Below the pieces are notes generated by a model, which was not told the origin of the DNA, searched no databases, and was given only the letters and a program-made list of their open reading frames with translations. From Niabella sp. (GTDB lineage Bacteria > Bacteroidota > Bacteroidia > Chitinophagales > Chitinophagaceae), in contig JAPUDO010000020.1 of assembly GCA_027493055.1 (NCBI GenBank), positions 1 through 64,000 of the forward strand: 64,000 nucleotides of DNA, written 5' to 3'. Shown piece after piece: positions 40,881 to 49,027 of the stretch (positions are counted from its first letter, which is position 1; each line of letters begins with the position of its first letter). Position numbers and translations under genes: made by a program.

Positions 40881-42830
40881 ATGTCATACCCATTTCAGAT
40901 CAAATCCATTGAGCAATATCACGAAGACTACAAACAGAGCCTGGAGGATCCCGAAGGTTTCTGGAGCGAGGTTGCAGACAGTTTTGAATGGAGAAAGAAA
41001 CAGCCTTTCAGTAAGAAAACACTGGACTGGAATTTTACCGAGCCTAAAGTAAAATGGTTTGAAGGTGCCAAGCTGAACATTACTGAAAACTGCCTGGACC
41101 GGCATTTGGAAAGTATTGGCGACCGTCCAGCCATTATCTGGGAGCCTAACGACCCTAACGAAAAAACAAGAACGCTCACTTACAAAGTACTTCACAAGAA
41201 AGTATGCGAGTTTGCGCAGGTGCTGCGTAATAACGGGGTTAAAAAAGGGGACCGTGTATGTATTTATATGGGCATGATACCAGAGCTGGTCATTGCAGTT
41301 TTGGCCTGCGCCAGAGTAGGCGCTATACACTCTGTGATCTTTGGAGGCTTTTCGGCACAAAGCATTGCGGACAGGCTGTATGATGCAGAAGCAGAATATA
41401 TTATTACCTGTGATGGCGCTTATCGCGGCGCAAAGGACATTTCTTTGAAATCTACTATTGATGACGCCCTGATAGGTAACCGTACTGTAAAAAGAGTAAT
41501 TGTTTTTACCCGTACCCGTACCCCTATGAGTATGATAAAAGGCCGCGATGTGTGGTGGAGAGATGAGGTAGAAGATGTTATTGAATCCATGCACGAAGAT
41601 GTGGTTAAAGTTCCTGCAGAAGAAACAGATGCCGAGGACCCATTGTTTATACTTTACACATCAGGCAGCACGGGCAAGCCAAAAGGTGTGGTACATACCA
41701 CGGCAGGTTATATGCTATGGACAGCCTATACTTTTGTTAATGTATTTCAATATAACCCCGGTGATGTCTTTTTCTGCACCGCAGATATAGGATGGATCAC
41801 AGGCCACAGCTATATTGTTTACGGTCCGTTACTGGCCGGGGCTACCTGCCTGATGTTTGAAGGTATTCCTACATGGCCCGATGCCGGCAGATTCTGGGAT
41901 ATTGTTGATAAGCATAAGGTGAATACCTTATATACAGCACCTACAGCTATCCGCTCTTTAATGAGTCATGGCCTGGAACCATTAGCAGGCAAAGACCTTT
42001 CTTCCCTGAAAGTGTTGGGAACAGTAGGCGAACCTATTAATGAAGAAGCCTGGCATTGGTATGATGAACATATCGGCAAGAAAAAATGCCCGATTGTGGA
42101 CACCTGGTGGCAAACAGAAACCGGCGGCATATTGATTTCAAACCTGGCAGGCGTAACACCGGCAAGACCAAGCTGGGCAACGCTTCCGCTGCCTGGCGTA
42201 AAACCGGTACTGGTAGATGAAAAAGGAGAAGAAGTAACAGAGCTTACTGATATACATTACAGCGGCAACCTTTGCCTTACCATGCCCTGGCCGGGAATTT
42301 TGCGTACTACCTGGGGCGACCATGAGCGCTGCCGTCAAACCTATTTCGGCACTTATGAAAATAAATACTTTACAGGCGATGGCGCGTTTAAAGATGAAGA
42401 AGGCAATTTCCGTATTACAGGACGCGTGGATGACGTATTGAACGTTAGCGGTCACAGATTGGGTACGGCAGAAGTAGAGAACGCTATCAATATGATGGCC
42501 GGCGTGGTGGAAAGCGCTGTGGTGGGCTACCCGCACGAGCTGAAAGGACAGGGCATTTATGCTTATGTAGTTTTAGATGGCAAGCACAGACATGAGGAAG
42601 ACGACCATCTGACCAAGCAGGATCTGCTGGCCACTGTTTCGCGTATTATTGGCCCTATTGCCAAACCGGATAAGATCCAGTTTGTGAGTGGCCTGCCTAA
42701 AACCAGGAGCGGTAAGATCATGCGCCGCATACTTCGTAAAGTAGCCGAGGGCGAGCTGGAAAACTTGGGAGATACCTCTACCCTTTTAGATCCGGCTGTA
42801 GTGGAAGAAATTAAAGAAGGCCGGTTATAG
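40881..42830 (+). CDS. acs: Acetate-CoA ligase
   Basis: A 649-residue AMP-forming acetyl-CoA synthetase, converting acetate, ATP and CoA to acetyl-CoA. Family landmarks are FWSEVADSFEWRKKQPFSKK near the N-terminus, ILYTSGSTGKPKGVVHTTAG (A3 motif), TADIGWITGHSYIVYGPLL, WWQTETGGILISNL and the C-terminal LPKTRSGKIMRRILRKVAEG with the catalytic, acetylatable lysine. It ends at a strong bidirectional terminator shared with trpF. Confidence 0.95.
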   Translation: MSYPFQIKSIEQYHEDYKQSLEDPEGFWSEVADSFEWRKKQPFSKKTLDWNFTEPKVKWFEGAKLNITENCLDRHLESIGDRPAIIWEPNDPNEKTRTLTYKVLHKKVCEFAQVLRNNGVKKGDRVCIYMGMIPELVIAVLACARVGAIHSVIFGGFSAQSIADRLYDAEAEYIITCDGAYRGAKDISLKSTIDDALIGNRTVKRVIVFTRTRTPMSMIKGRDVWWRDEVEDVIESMHEDVVKVPAEETDAEDPLFILYTSGSTGKPKGVVHTTAGYMLWTAYTFVNVFQYNPGDVFFCTADIGWITGHSYIVYGPLLAGATCLMFEGIPTWPDAGRFWDIVDKHKVNTLYTAPTAIRSLMSHGLEPLAGKDLSSLKVLGTVGEPINEEAWHWYDEHIGKKKCPIVDTWWQTETGGILISNLAGVTPARPSWATLPLPGVKPVLVDEKGEEVTELTDIHYSGNLCLTMPWPGILRTTWGDHERCRQTYFGTYENKYFTGDGAFKDEEGNFRITGRVDDVLNVSGHRLGTAEVENAINMMAGVVESAVVGYPHELKGQGIYAYVVLDGKHRHEEDDHLTKQDLLATVSRIIGPIAKPDKIQFVSGLPKTRSGKIMRRILRKVAEGELENLGDTSTLLDPAVVEEIKEGRL

Positions 42831-42843
42831 TAACCATATACAA

Positions 42844-42890
42844 TAAAATAAACGCCTGCCTGGTATAAAAAGAAGCAGGCGTTTATTTTA
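42844..42890. terminator. Bidirectional terminator between acs and trpF
   Basis: A perfect stem of about 16 bases: TAAAATAAACGCCTGC (42844-42859) pairs with its complement at 42875-42890 around a 15-base loop. Runs of A and T flank both sides, so it can end transcription in both directions. The trpF stop codon (42883-42885 on the minus strand) is inside the stem. Confidence 0.85.
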
Positions 42891-43512
42891 TGCTCCCCAA
42901 AAACTCTTTTACGCTTTCTATATCCTTTATTCCAGGTGCTATTTCAAACTTACTGTTTACATCCAGGGCAAAAACATTATTAGTTAATGTAAATTGTTTT
43001 ACCTGTTCTACATCATCCAGACCAATGCCCCCACTTAAAAAATAAGGTTTGGTTATATTTGCTTTTGATAAAACAGACCAGTCGAACTTTTTACCGGTAC
43101 CACCATATTCCTGTGCTTTGGTATCGAAAAGAAAATAATCAGCAGCTTTTTCATAAGGTTTTAATATTTCAGAAAGGTGTTCATCGCCTTTTACCCGGAA
43201 CGCTTTTATAACAGTAACTTTTTCTTTTATGACATCGCAAAAATCTGCGGTTTCATCTCCGTGCAACTGAATGGCATTCAGTCCATATTCATCAACAGTT
43301 TGTAAAATCATCTCTATTGATTCATTCACAAAAACTCCCACTTTTTGTATAGAGGCAAAGGCTTTCAGATCAGCCGCTGCCAGCTTATTAGCGGCAAAGC
43401 GCGGGGATTTTTCATAAAAAATAAACCCCGCATAATCCACGCCCATAGCAGCCAGTTGCTCTACTTGCTGCATATCGGTCATACCACATACTTTAATTTT
43501 TAAATGCCCCAT
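42883..43512 (-). CDS. trpF: Phosphoribosylanthranilate isomerase
   Basis: A 209-residue (beta/alpha)8 isomerase of tryptophan synthesis. KIKVCGMTDMQQVEQLA carries the catalytic Cys, IQLHGDETADFCDVI and the acid aspartate region FLFDTKAQEYGGTGKKFDWS follow, and the phosphate site is PYFLSGGIGLDDVEQVK. It is the last gene of the trp cluster; trpB and trpA, which normally follow in Bacteroidota, are absent. A repeat-filled 158-base spacer separates it from trpC. Confidence 0.93.
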   Translation of the reverse strand: MGHLKIKVCGMTDMQQVEQLAAMGVDYAGFIFYEKSPRFAANKLAAADLKAFASIQKVGVFVNESIEMILQTVDEYGLNAIQLHGDETADFCDVIKEKVTVIKAFRVKGDEHLSEILKPYEKAADYFLFDTKAQEYGGTGKKFDWSVLSKANITKPYFLSGGIGLDDVEQVKQFTLTNNVFALDVNSKFEIAPGIKDIESVKEFLGSIK

Positions 43513-43670
43513 AACAAACTTATAGACCTGTAAGGTTTTGAAAACCTTGTTCTTCGGGACTTGCAGTCCCGAAGCTTTATATTGTAGCCTTTAGCTACTT
43601 TTAAAAATAGCCAAAGGCTGTACAATAGTCCTGCGAAACAAAATGTTTCGCAGAACATCTGTGTTAAAAC
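43513..43670. repeat. Hairpin-rich spacer in trp operon with dispersed repeat copy 1
   Basis: The trpC-trpF spacer consists largely of hairpins: TTCGGGACT-TGC-AGTCCCGAA (about 43552-43572), TGTAGCCTTTAGCTA pairing with TAGCCAAAGGCTGTACA, and CTGCGAAAC-AAAAT-GTTTCGCAG (about 43631-43653). The part 43608-43659 recurs with about 5 differences in 52 bases at 50026-50077. It would be transcribed within the trp mRNA. Confidence 0.7.
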
Positions 43671-44462
43671 CTATAGGTTACCTGCTCTTAATTTTTGCAC
43701 AAAAGCTTCAAAAGCCGCTGGTGTATCCGGCTGCTTCATAAAGTACTCTCCTATCAGGAATCCCTTAAACCCGTTTTCTTTAAAAAGCAGAACATCTTCT
43801 ATTTTATCAATACCACTTTCTGCAATTTTTATTTTATCAGCAGGCAACTTTTCCGCCATACGCAGGCTGCGCTCAATATCTACACTAAAGGTTTTCAAGT
43901 CACGGTTATTGATACCAACAATCTTTGTAGCATCGCAAATATGCTCCAGTTCTTCTTCTGCATGAAGTTCCAGGATCGTTTGCAGGCCTAAAGATCCTGC
44001 AAATTCAGCCAGATGTTTCACCTCAGCCGGGGTTAAGCAAGCCGCAATCAAAAGGATCACATCAGCTCCAATGGATTTTGCTTCTGCAACCTGGTATTCA
44101 TCTACAATAAAATCTTTGCGAAGAATGGGAATATCATTTTTGCGAGCCTGTGCCAGGTCTTCATCCGAACCACCGAAAAAATTTATATCTGTTAACACAG
44201 ACAAACAAGCCGCGCCAAACCTTGTATAAGCAGATGTAATTTCATTCACATCTGCATTTTCTTTTATAAACCCTTTGGAGGGCGATTTCCTTTTAAACTC
44301 GGCAATAATGCCAGTGCTGCCTTCTTTTAACAAGGCTGCCGAAAGCGGGCGGGCGGGAATAGAAAAAGCGGTCCTTGCTTCCAGGTCTTTTAAAGATGTT
44401 TTTGCCTTACGCGCCGCAACCTCTCCTTTTTTATGCGCTACAATTGTATCTAAAATATTCAT
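43671..44462 (-). CDS. trpC: Indole-3-glycerol phosphate synthase
   Basis: A 263-residue TrpC barrel. Signatures are MNILDTIVAHKKGEVAARKA at the N-terminus, IIAEFKRKSPSKGFIKENAD, the catalytic lysine in PILRKDFIVDEYQ, and LHAEEELEHICDATKIVGIN followed by NRDLKTFSVD. It converts CdRP to indole-3-glycerol phosphate. It is not fused to trpF as in enteric bacteria. trpD ends 70 bases upstream. Confidence 0.94.
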   Translation of the reverse strand: MNILDTIVAHKKGEVAARKAKTSLKDLEARTAFSIPARPLSAALLKEGSTGIIAEFKRKSPSKGFIKENADVNEITSAYTRFGAACLSVLTDINFFGGSDEDLAQARKNDIPILRKDFIVDEYQVAEAKSIGADVILLIAACLTPAEVKHLAEFAGSLGLQTILELHAEEELEHICDATKIVGINNRDLKTFSVDIERSLRMAEKLPADKIKIAESGIDKIEDVLLFKENGFKGFLIGEYFMKQPDTPAAFEAFVQKLRAGNL

Positions 44463-44532
44463 AGCTGTCTTTTGTCATTAATAGCTTATCGAAATGTGGG
44501 CTTCGGCATCCCGTATAGCTATGACATACATT

Positions 44533-45525
44533 TTATTGTAAAGAAATCAATTTTTTTAAACATGTGTTTGCTTTGCCCGATCTCAAGCTCTCCTTTGCTG
44601 CTTCAAAAGCATCGTCATAGCTTTTAAACAAGCCTGTAACCTGCAAAGCTATTGCAGCATTTGCCAAAACCACTGCTTCCTGCTCCGGACTTCCTTTCCC
44701 CTCAATAATGGTTTTAAAAATGTGTGCAGCTTCTTCAATAGTGTTTCCTCCCGAGATGGACTCCGGCTTCACTTCCATGCCAGCCAGCTGCACCGCCGAG
44801 AATACTTTTTCTCCTTCGTGCGTAAACAGCTTGCTATCCCCTGTCAGTGAAACTTCGTCATATCCATCCAATCCGTGTACAATGGCGAAGTTCTCCTTTT
44901 GCTGCTGTAACAAATAATTATACAACCTTGCCATCTCTAAATTATATACACCAATAATACTAAATTTAGGAAAAGCCGGATTCACCAGAGGGCCCAGCAT
45001 ATTGAAAAAAGTACGCATGCCCAGGTTTTTACGAATAGGCCCCACGTTCTTTAACGCCGGGTGAAACATCGGTGCATGCAAAAAACAAATATTGGCTTCT
45101 TCCAGCTCTTTTCTCAAAGCTGCATTATCATTCTTAAACCTGTATCCTAATGATTCAATTACGTTAGAAGAGCCACTGATAGCCGAAGCGCCATAGTTAC
45201 CATGCTTACTCACTTTATGCCCCGCACCCGCCACAATAAAGCAGGACAGCGTTGATATATTAAAAGTATTCTTCCCATCGCCGCCAGTACCTACAATATC
45301 AATCGTATCTATTCCGCTGAAATCCATAGGCAGGCAAAGCTCCAGCAGTGCATCCTGAAATCCCTGAAGCTCCTGCAAGGTAATACTACGCATTAAAAAA
45401 ACGGTCATGAAAGAAGTCACTTCATGTTCGTTGTAAACACCTTTACCAATATTCACCAACACTTCTTTTGCCTCAGCCCTGTTTAGTGTTTTGTGCTCAA
45501 ATAAATGGTTTAATATCTTTTTCAT
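44533..45525 (-). CDS. trpD: Anthranilate phosphoribosyltransferase
   Basis: A 330-residue TrpD. The PRPP-binding motif is IVGTGGDGKNTFNISTLSCF, followed by KHGNYGASAISGSSNVIESL and FLHAPMFHPALKNVGPIRKN. RTFFNMLGPLVNPAFPKFSI completes the active site. Its ATG overlaps the stop codon of the tautomerase-like gene (TAATG), so the two are translationally coupled. It adds phosphoribose to anthranilate. Confidence 0.94.
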   Translation of the reverse strand: MKKILNHLFEHKTLNRAEAKEVLVNIGKGVYNEHEVTSFMTVFLMRSITLQELQGFQDALLELCLPMDFSGIDTIDIVGTGGDGKNTFNISTLSCFIVAGAGHKVSKHGNYGASAISGSSNVIESLGYRFKNDNAALRKELEEANICFLHAPMFHPALKNVGPIRKNLGMRTFFNMLGPLVNPAFPKFSIIGVYNLEMARLYNYLLQQQKENFAIVHGLDGYDEVSLTGDSKLFTHEGEKVFSAVQLAGMEVKPESISGGNTIEEAAHIFKTIIEGKGSPEQEAVVLANAAIALQVTGLFKSYDDAFEAAKESLRSGKANTCLKKLISLQ

Positions 45526-45914
45526 TAAACATTGATTTTGTAATTCAGATTTAGTTCGTCACCGCTCTTGCCACGTATTCCCCAGTTATGTTTGGGCGTT
45601 TCCATAAGCGTAATTTCAAGATCGATATTTTGAATATCCAGCTCTCTTTCAAACCGCTCAAAAAGTAATTTGTAAAACTGCTTTTTTGCCTCAGCACTCC
45701 GTCCCTCGAACATATGTACTTCAATAATTGTATGCTTTTCGGTTCTGCCAGAAAAATAATAAAAACCATCCTCCTCCACGTATATAAACCTGTGGGATTT
45801 TTTCTCCTCCGGATACTGAAATGCTGCAACATAGCATTCATGTAAAACTAATGACAATTTTTCACGAACCGGATGCAGCGACTTTTTCAAACCAAAAATT
45901 TTTATTTGTCCCAT
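45525..45914 (-). CDS. Tautomerase-family protein lacking the N-terminal proline
   Basis: A 129-residue protein with the fold of the Tautomerase_2 family: VREKLSLVLHECYVAAF, SHRFIYVEEDGFYYFSG, IIEVHMFEGRSAEAKKQFY and LMETPKHNWGIRGKSGDEL. Tautomerases use proline 1 (after Met removal) as general base, but this protein begins M-G-Q-I-K, with glycine in that position. It may be a structural or binding protein or use another residue. It lies inside the trp operon with a 1-base overlap to trpD, a position I do not know from standard trp operons. Confidence 0.72.
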   Translation of the reverse strand: MGQIKIFGLKKSLHPVREKLSLVLHECYVAAFQYPEEKKSHRFIYVEEDGFYYFSGRTEKHTIIEVHMFEGRSAEAKKQFYKLLFERFERELDIQNIDLEITLMETPKHNWGIRGKSGDELNLNYKINV

Positions 45915-45956
45915 ATCTTAAACGCCATTTATTCAGCCAATTACTTAATATCTCTC

Positions 45957-46640
45957 CTAGATTGCTTTCTTTATGGTCAGCATTTTGTTTCCTCCCTGTT
46001 GAAATTCATATATCACCTCCTGTAGCTGAACATTAAAATCAGCTCCAAAATAATCCATCACAGGCTTCAGCAGCACCGACTCTCTGGCGTCTAAATCCAG
46101 GACAGGAAATATCCTTACTTCATTTGCCACTCTTAACATTTCCTTTATGGCCGAAATATGAAATGCCAACCCAAGCTGCGCGTACAACAGTAAAAAATGA
46201 GAGCTAATCCCAACCTCAAACTCATTTTCATCAAAACCGGTTTTACCTGGCAGAGCATGATCTACATACCGCCCTTCTGCTTTTCCTTTCTCAAAGTCGC
46301 TAATAAAAGAGCCCATAGCATTTATGCGAATAGCTTCCAGCTCTTCCGGACTTCTAATTTGTTTCCAAATAAAATCAGCTGCATTTGCCTTCACCTGTTT
46401 CATGATCACGCTCTTTGTCTCTTCAATCCGTTGTACTATTTCTTCAGCTGAGAACCGGTATATGGGATCAACAGAAATAACCTGCTTTCCTTTTTGTGTC
46501 ATTTCAACATTGAAGCTGGCCGGGCCATCTCCAAAACTGACAATCCGCCTATCCAAATCATCATCAGTTAAGCTAAACATCTTCCTGTATTCGTCCATAT
46601 TACGTCCCCAGGGAACCACCTTTTCCAACTCAAAAGCCAT
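45957..46640 (-). CDS. SAM-dependent methyltransferase-like protein in trp operon
   Basis: A 227-residue soluble protein of the family that begins MAFELEKVVPWGRNMDEYRK. RIVSFGDGPASFNVEMTQKG with VISVDPIYRFS looks like motif I and II of a class I methyltransferase, although the glycine motif is GDGPASF, not GxGxG. The C-terminal VIYEFQQGGNKMLTIKKA is also conserved. The substrate is unknown. It sits 22 bases after trpG and before the tautomerase-like gene, so it is transcribed with trp genes without an obvious role in tryptophan synthesis. Confidence 0.68.
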   Translation of the reverse strand: MAFELEKVVPWGRNMDEYRKMFSLTDDDLDRRIVSFGDGPASFNVEMTQKGKQVISVDPIYRFSAEEIVQRIEETKSVIMKQVKANAADFIWKQIRSPEELEAIRINAMGSFISDFEKGKAEGRYVDHALPGKTGFDENEFEVGISSHFLLLYAQLGLAFHISAIKEMLRVANEVRIFPVLDLDARESVLLKPVMDYFGADFNVQLQEVIYEFQQGGNKMLTIKKAI

Positions 46641-46662
46641 AGTAATACAATCAGATCATTTT

Positions 46663-47232
46663 TTATACAGCTAACCAGTTGCGAATGATCGTTTCCCCCA
46701 TTGGCGTCAGCACACTTTCAGGATGAAACTGTACCCCACGCACATCATAAGTTTTATGCCTCAACGCCATGATCATATCATTCTCATCAACAGCAGTTAC
46801 TTCCAGTTCATCAGGAAAGCCGTCTTTTGACACCACCCAGGAATGATAACGACCCACTTCAATATCGGTTGGCAAGCCTGCAAACAGCCTTGCATCCTCT
46901 TTAATTATTTTGCACGATGTTGCTACCCCATGATATACTTTTGACAGGTTGGTCAGTTTTCCACCAAATGCCTCACCTATAGCCTGTTGCCCCAAACACA
47001 CGCCCAATATGGATTTTGTAGCAGCATATTCTTTTATAAGAGGTAATAGCAAACCTGCTTCTACAGGAATGCCGGGACCGGGGGAAAGAATGATCTTATC
47101 GTAGTCCTTCACTTTTTCAAGCAGTATCTGGTCGTTGCGGTACACATCTACTTTCTGATGTAATATTTTTTCAACCAGGTGAACCAGGTTATAAGTAAAA
47201 GAATCGTAATTATCAAAAACGAGCAGCTTCAT
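46663..47232 (-). CDS. trpG: Anthranilate synthase glutaminase subunit
   Basis: A 189-residue glutamine amidotransferase. The ATG at 47232 (MKLLVFDNYDSFTYNLVHLV) is the family start; an in-frame start at 47340 would read repeat sequence. The catalytic cysteine is in ILGVCLGQQAIGEAFGG and the His/Glu pair in GVQFHPESVLTPMG. It supplies ammonia to TrpE and might also serve folate synthesis. Its start codon is part of the last unit of the heptamer array that fills the trpE-trpG spacer. Confidence 0.94.
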   Translation of the reverse strand: MKLLVFDNYDSFTYNLVHLVEKILHQKVDVYRNDQILLEKVKDYDKIILSPGPGIPVEAGLLLPLIKEYAATKSILGVCLGQQAIGEAFGGKLTNLSKVYHGVATSCKIIKEDARLFAGLPTDIEVGRYHSWVVSKDGFPDELEVTAVDENDMIMALRHKTYDVRGVQFHPESVLTPMGETIIRNWLAV

Positions 47233-47346
47233 GTAGAATGTAGAATATTGAATGTTAAATATTAAATGTAAAATACCTGTGAACGTTGTGAAACCGGCCT
47301 CGGGCTTTCTGCCTCCTGCTTTCAGCCTGCGATAAACCATGAACTA
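47231..47346. repeat. Heptamer arrays filling the trpE-trpG spacer
   Basis: On the plus strand ATGTAGA at 47231, ATGTAGA at 47238, ATATTGA at 47245, ATGTTAA at 47252, ATATTAA at 47259 and ATGTAAA at 47266 are in exact 7-base phase. GGCTTTC, TGCCTCC, TGCTTTC and related units follow at about 47304-47325, then CATGAAC and TATTAAC near 47338-47351. The array starts inside the trpG start codon and runs into the trpE stop, leaving almost no other sequence. Confidence 0.8.
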
Positions 47347-48783
47347 TTAACTAATTTGCTGCGCTACTTCAACGGCTTTTTTAAGAGCGCCGAGCTTATT
47401 GTTTACTTCCTGCAGCTCATTTTCGGGTATGCTGGCGGCTACCACACCCGCACCTGCCTGGTAATACAAAGTATTGCCCCGGCTCAGAAAAGTACGGATC
47501 ATAATAGCCTGGTTGCAACTTCCGTTGAAACCCATAAAGCCCACAGCGCCACCATAATAGCCTCTTGACGTAGGTTCCAGCTCATTGATCAGCTGCATTG
47601 CTTTAATTTTAGGTGCGCCGCTGAGCGTACCGGCAGGAAAAGTTTTGGCTAAAAGCTCAAAAGAACCGGACGCATCACCCAGCTGTCCCGAAACTTCACT
47701 CACCAGGTGAATTACATGCGAATAAAAATGTGTTTCGCGAAAATGATCCACTTTCACATTATCACAGCCCCGGCTTAAATCATTACGCGCCAGATCAACC
47801 AGCATCACATGCTCGGCATTTTCTTTGGGATCATTCTCTAACCGCACTGTTTCTGCTGCATCTAATTTATCATCACCAGTTCTTTTTACAGTTCCGGCAA
47901 TAGGATGCACAATAGCTTTTCCTTCATTAATAATTAACTGAGATTCGGGAGAAGAGCCCATGATTTTATAATCGCCATAATCAAAGAAAAACAGGTAGGG
48001 AGAGGGATTGATATTCCTGAGCGCCCGGTACACATTGAACTCATCGCCTGTAAAATACTGCTGAAACCTGCGACTTAGTACGATCTGGAACACGTCGCCC
48101 CTGAAACAATGCGTAATGCCCTGTTGTACCATCGTACGGTAATCATCATCCGTCATATTAGAGCTTTCATCATCTTTAATACTGAACGGGTAAACAGGCA
48201 CATCTTTCCCGCGTATCAGAGATTCAAGCAAATGCCTGTCGCTCTTAATACCTTCTATTTCATTTTCGCAAATAAACAATTCATCCTTAAAGTGATTAAT
48301 AGCAATCACATATTGATACAGGCGATAACGCATTAAAGGAATTGCATCCCTGTCTTTCCTAAACACAGTGCCGGGGATGGTCTCAAAAAAGCGGACAGCA
48401 TCATACGAAGTATAACCATAAAGGCCCTGGGCAAAGGAAGCGGCTTTGCTTTGTGAGGTTTCTACATCAAAACGCTGCATAAAGCGGTGCAACGCTGCTG
48501 CTATGCCCGTTTGTCCGGGAAGCAGTCCATCGTTACCCATGCTTACTTCTTCCGCTGTATGGCCGGGTAATTTGATCTCCATTTTTTCATCAGAAGAAAT
48601 TTCAATACCTGCAATAGCATTTACCCCTATAAGGGACCAGCTGTTTTCTGCAACATGGTTATCCGTACTTTCCAGTAAGATAGTATCACGAAACCTGTCG
48701 CGTAAGCGTAAATAGATCCCTACCGGCGTAAATATATCAGCCAGCATTGAGGTAACGGTTGTTTTAATTTTTACGTTTTGCAT
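47347..48783 (-). CDS. trpE: Anthranilate synthase chorismate-binding subunit
   Basis: A 478-residue TrpE that converts chorismate to anthranilate with TrpG. The start is the ATG at 48783; a TTG at 48795 is less likely. The tryptophan feedback motif is TILLESTDNHVAENSWSLIG near the N-terminus (LLES). Catalytic-domain motifs are KIMGSSPESQLIINEGKAIV, HPIAGTVKRTGDDKL, HVMLVDLARNDLSRGCD and FPAGTLSGAPKIKAMQLINE. It is the first structural gene after the trp leader and attenuator. Confidence 0.95.
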   Translation of the reverse strand: MQNVKIKTTVTSMLADIFTPVGIYLRLRDRFRDTILLESTDNHVAENSWSLIGVNAIAGIEISSDEKMEIKLPGHTAEEVSMGNDGLLPGQTGIAAALHRFMQRFDVETSQSKAASFAQGLYGYTSYDAVRFFETIPGTVFRKDRDAIPLMRYRLYQYVIAINHFKDELFICENEIEGIKSDRHLLESLIRGKDVPVYPFSIKDDESSNMTDDDYRTMVQQGITHCFRGDVFQIVLSRRFQQYFTGDEFNVYRALRNINPSPYLFFFDYGDYKIMGSSPESQLIINEGKAIVHPIAGTVKRTGDDKLDAAETVRLENDPKENAEHVMLVDLARNDLSRGCDNVKVDHFRETHFYSHVIHLVSEVSGQLGDASGSFELLAKTFPAGTLSGAPKIKAMQLINELEPTSRGYYGGAVGFMGFNGSCNQAIMIRTFLSRGNTLYYQAGAGVVAASIPENELQEVNNKLGALKKAVEVAQQIS

Positions 48784-48834
48784 GTGTGTTATCAAGCTAT
48801 ATTCAAAAGATTTTCTTTCAAAAAGTCAACAAAA

Positions 48835-48855
48835 AACCCCGGGCTTACCGGGGTT
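48835..48855 (-). terminator. trp attenuator terminator hairpin
   Basis: On the minus strand AACCCCGG pairs perfectly with CCGGGGTT around the loop TAAGC, followed by a run of T (complement 48831-48834), 52 bases before trpE. The 5' arm ACCCCGG can instead pair with CCGGGGT inside the leader peptide codons (complement 48896-48902), giving a mutually exclusive antiterminator. This is the arrangement of ribosome-mediated attenuation. Confidence 0.85.
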
Positions 48856-48888
48856 CTTGTATATCATTCATCCTTTAGATGCAAGGCG

Positions 48889-48948
48889 TTACAATACCCC
48901 GGAAGAGTTTGTATGCCACCACCAAAAGAAAGCTGTTTGCCGATTCAT
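48889..48948 (-). CDS. trpL: trp leader peptide
   Basis: A 19-codon ORF, MNRQTAFFWWWHTNSSGVL then TAA, with three consecutive Trp codons at positions 9-11. Codons 16-18 (TCC GGG GTA) contain the antiterminator segment CCGGGGT, complementary to the 5' arm of the terminator at 48835-48855. A ribosome stalled at the Trp codons would leave that segment free to pair and allow read-through into trpE. A ribosome that reaches the stop would cover it and let the terminator form. A near-consensus promoter ends five bases before the ATG. Confidence 0.88.
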   Translation of the reverse strand: MNRQTAFFWWWHTNSSGVL

Positions 48949-48953
48949 GACGG

Positions 48954-48985
48954 CAAATATAAAAGGGAAATAGATGGAATGCAAA
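48954..48985 (-). promoter_or_regulatory. Promoter of the trp leader/operon
   Basis: On the minus strand TTTG (complement 48982-48985) and TATATTTG (complement 48954-48961) are separated by 20 bases, an excellent match to the Bacteroidota TTTG-N19/20-TAnnTTTG consensus. The leader peptide ATG begins five bases after the -7 box, so transcription probably starts at or next to the start codon and the leader is leaderless. Confidence 0.8.
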
Positions 48986-49027
48986 TTTTTTTTCTGCGCA
49001 AGCTCTTTAAACGGCAAAAATATACAG

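Noticed and set aside
40884-41594. Long minus-strand ORF opposite acs
   Set aside because: It is an antisense shadow of a strongly supported gene with no family features.
46663-47340. Extended trpG starting at 47340
   Set aside because: The extra 36 residues are translated heptamer repeat; the family start is the ATG at 47232.
48800-49020. T-box or riboswitch before trpE
   Set aside because: A leader peptide with three Trp codons and an antiterminator/terminator pair explains the region; no T-box sequence was seen.
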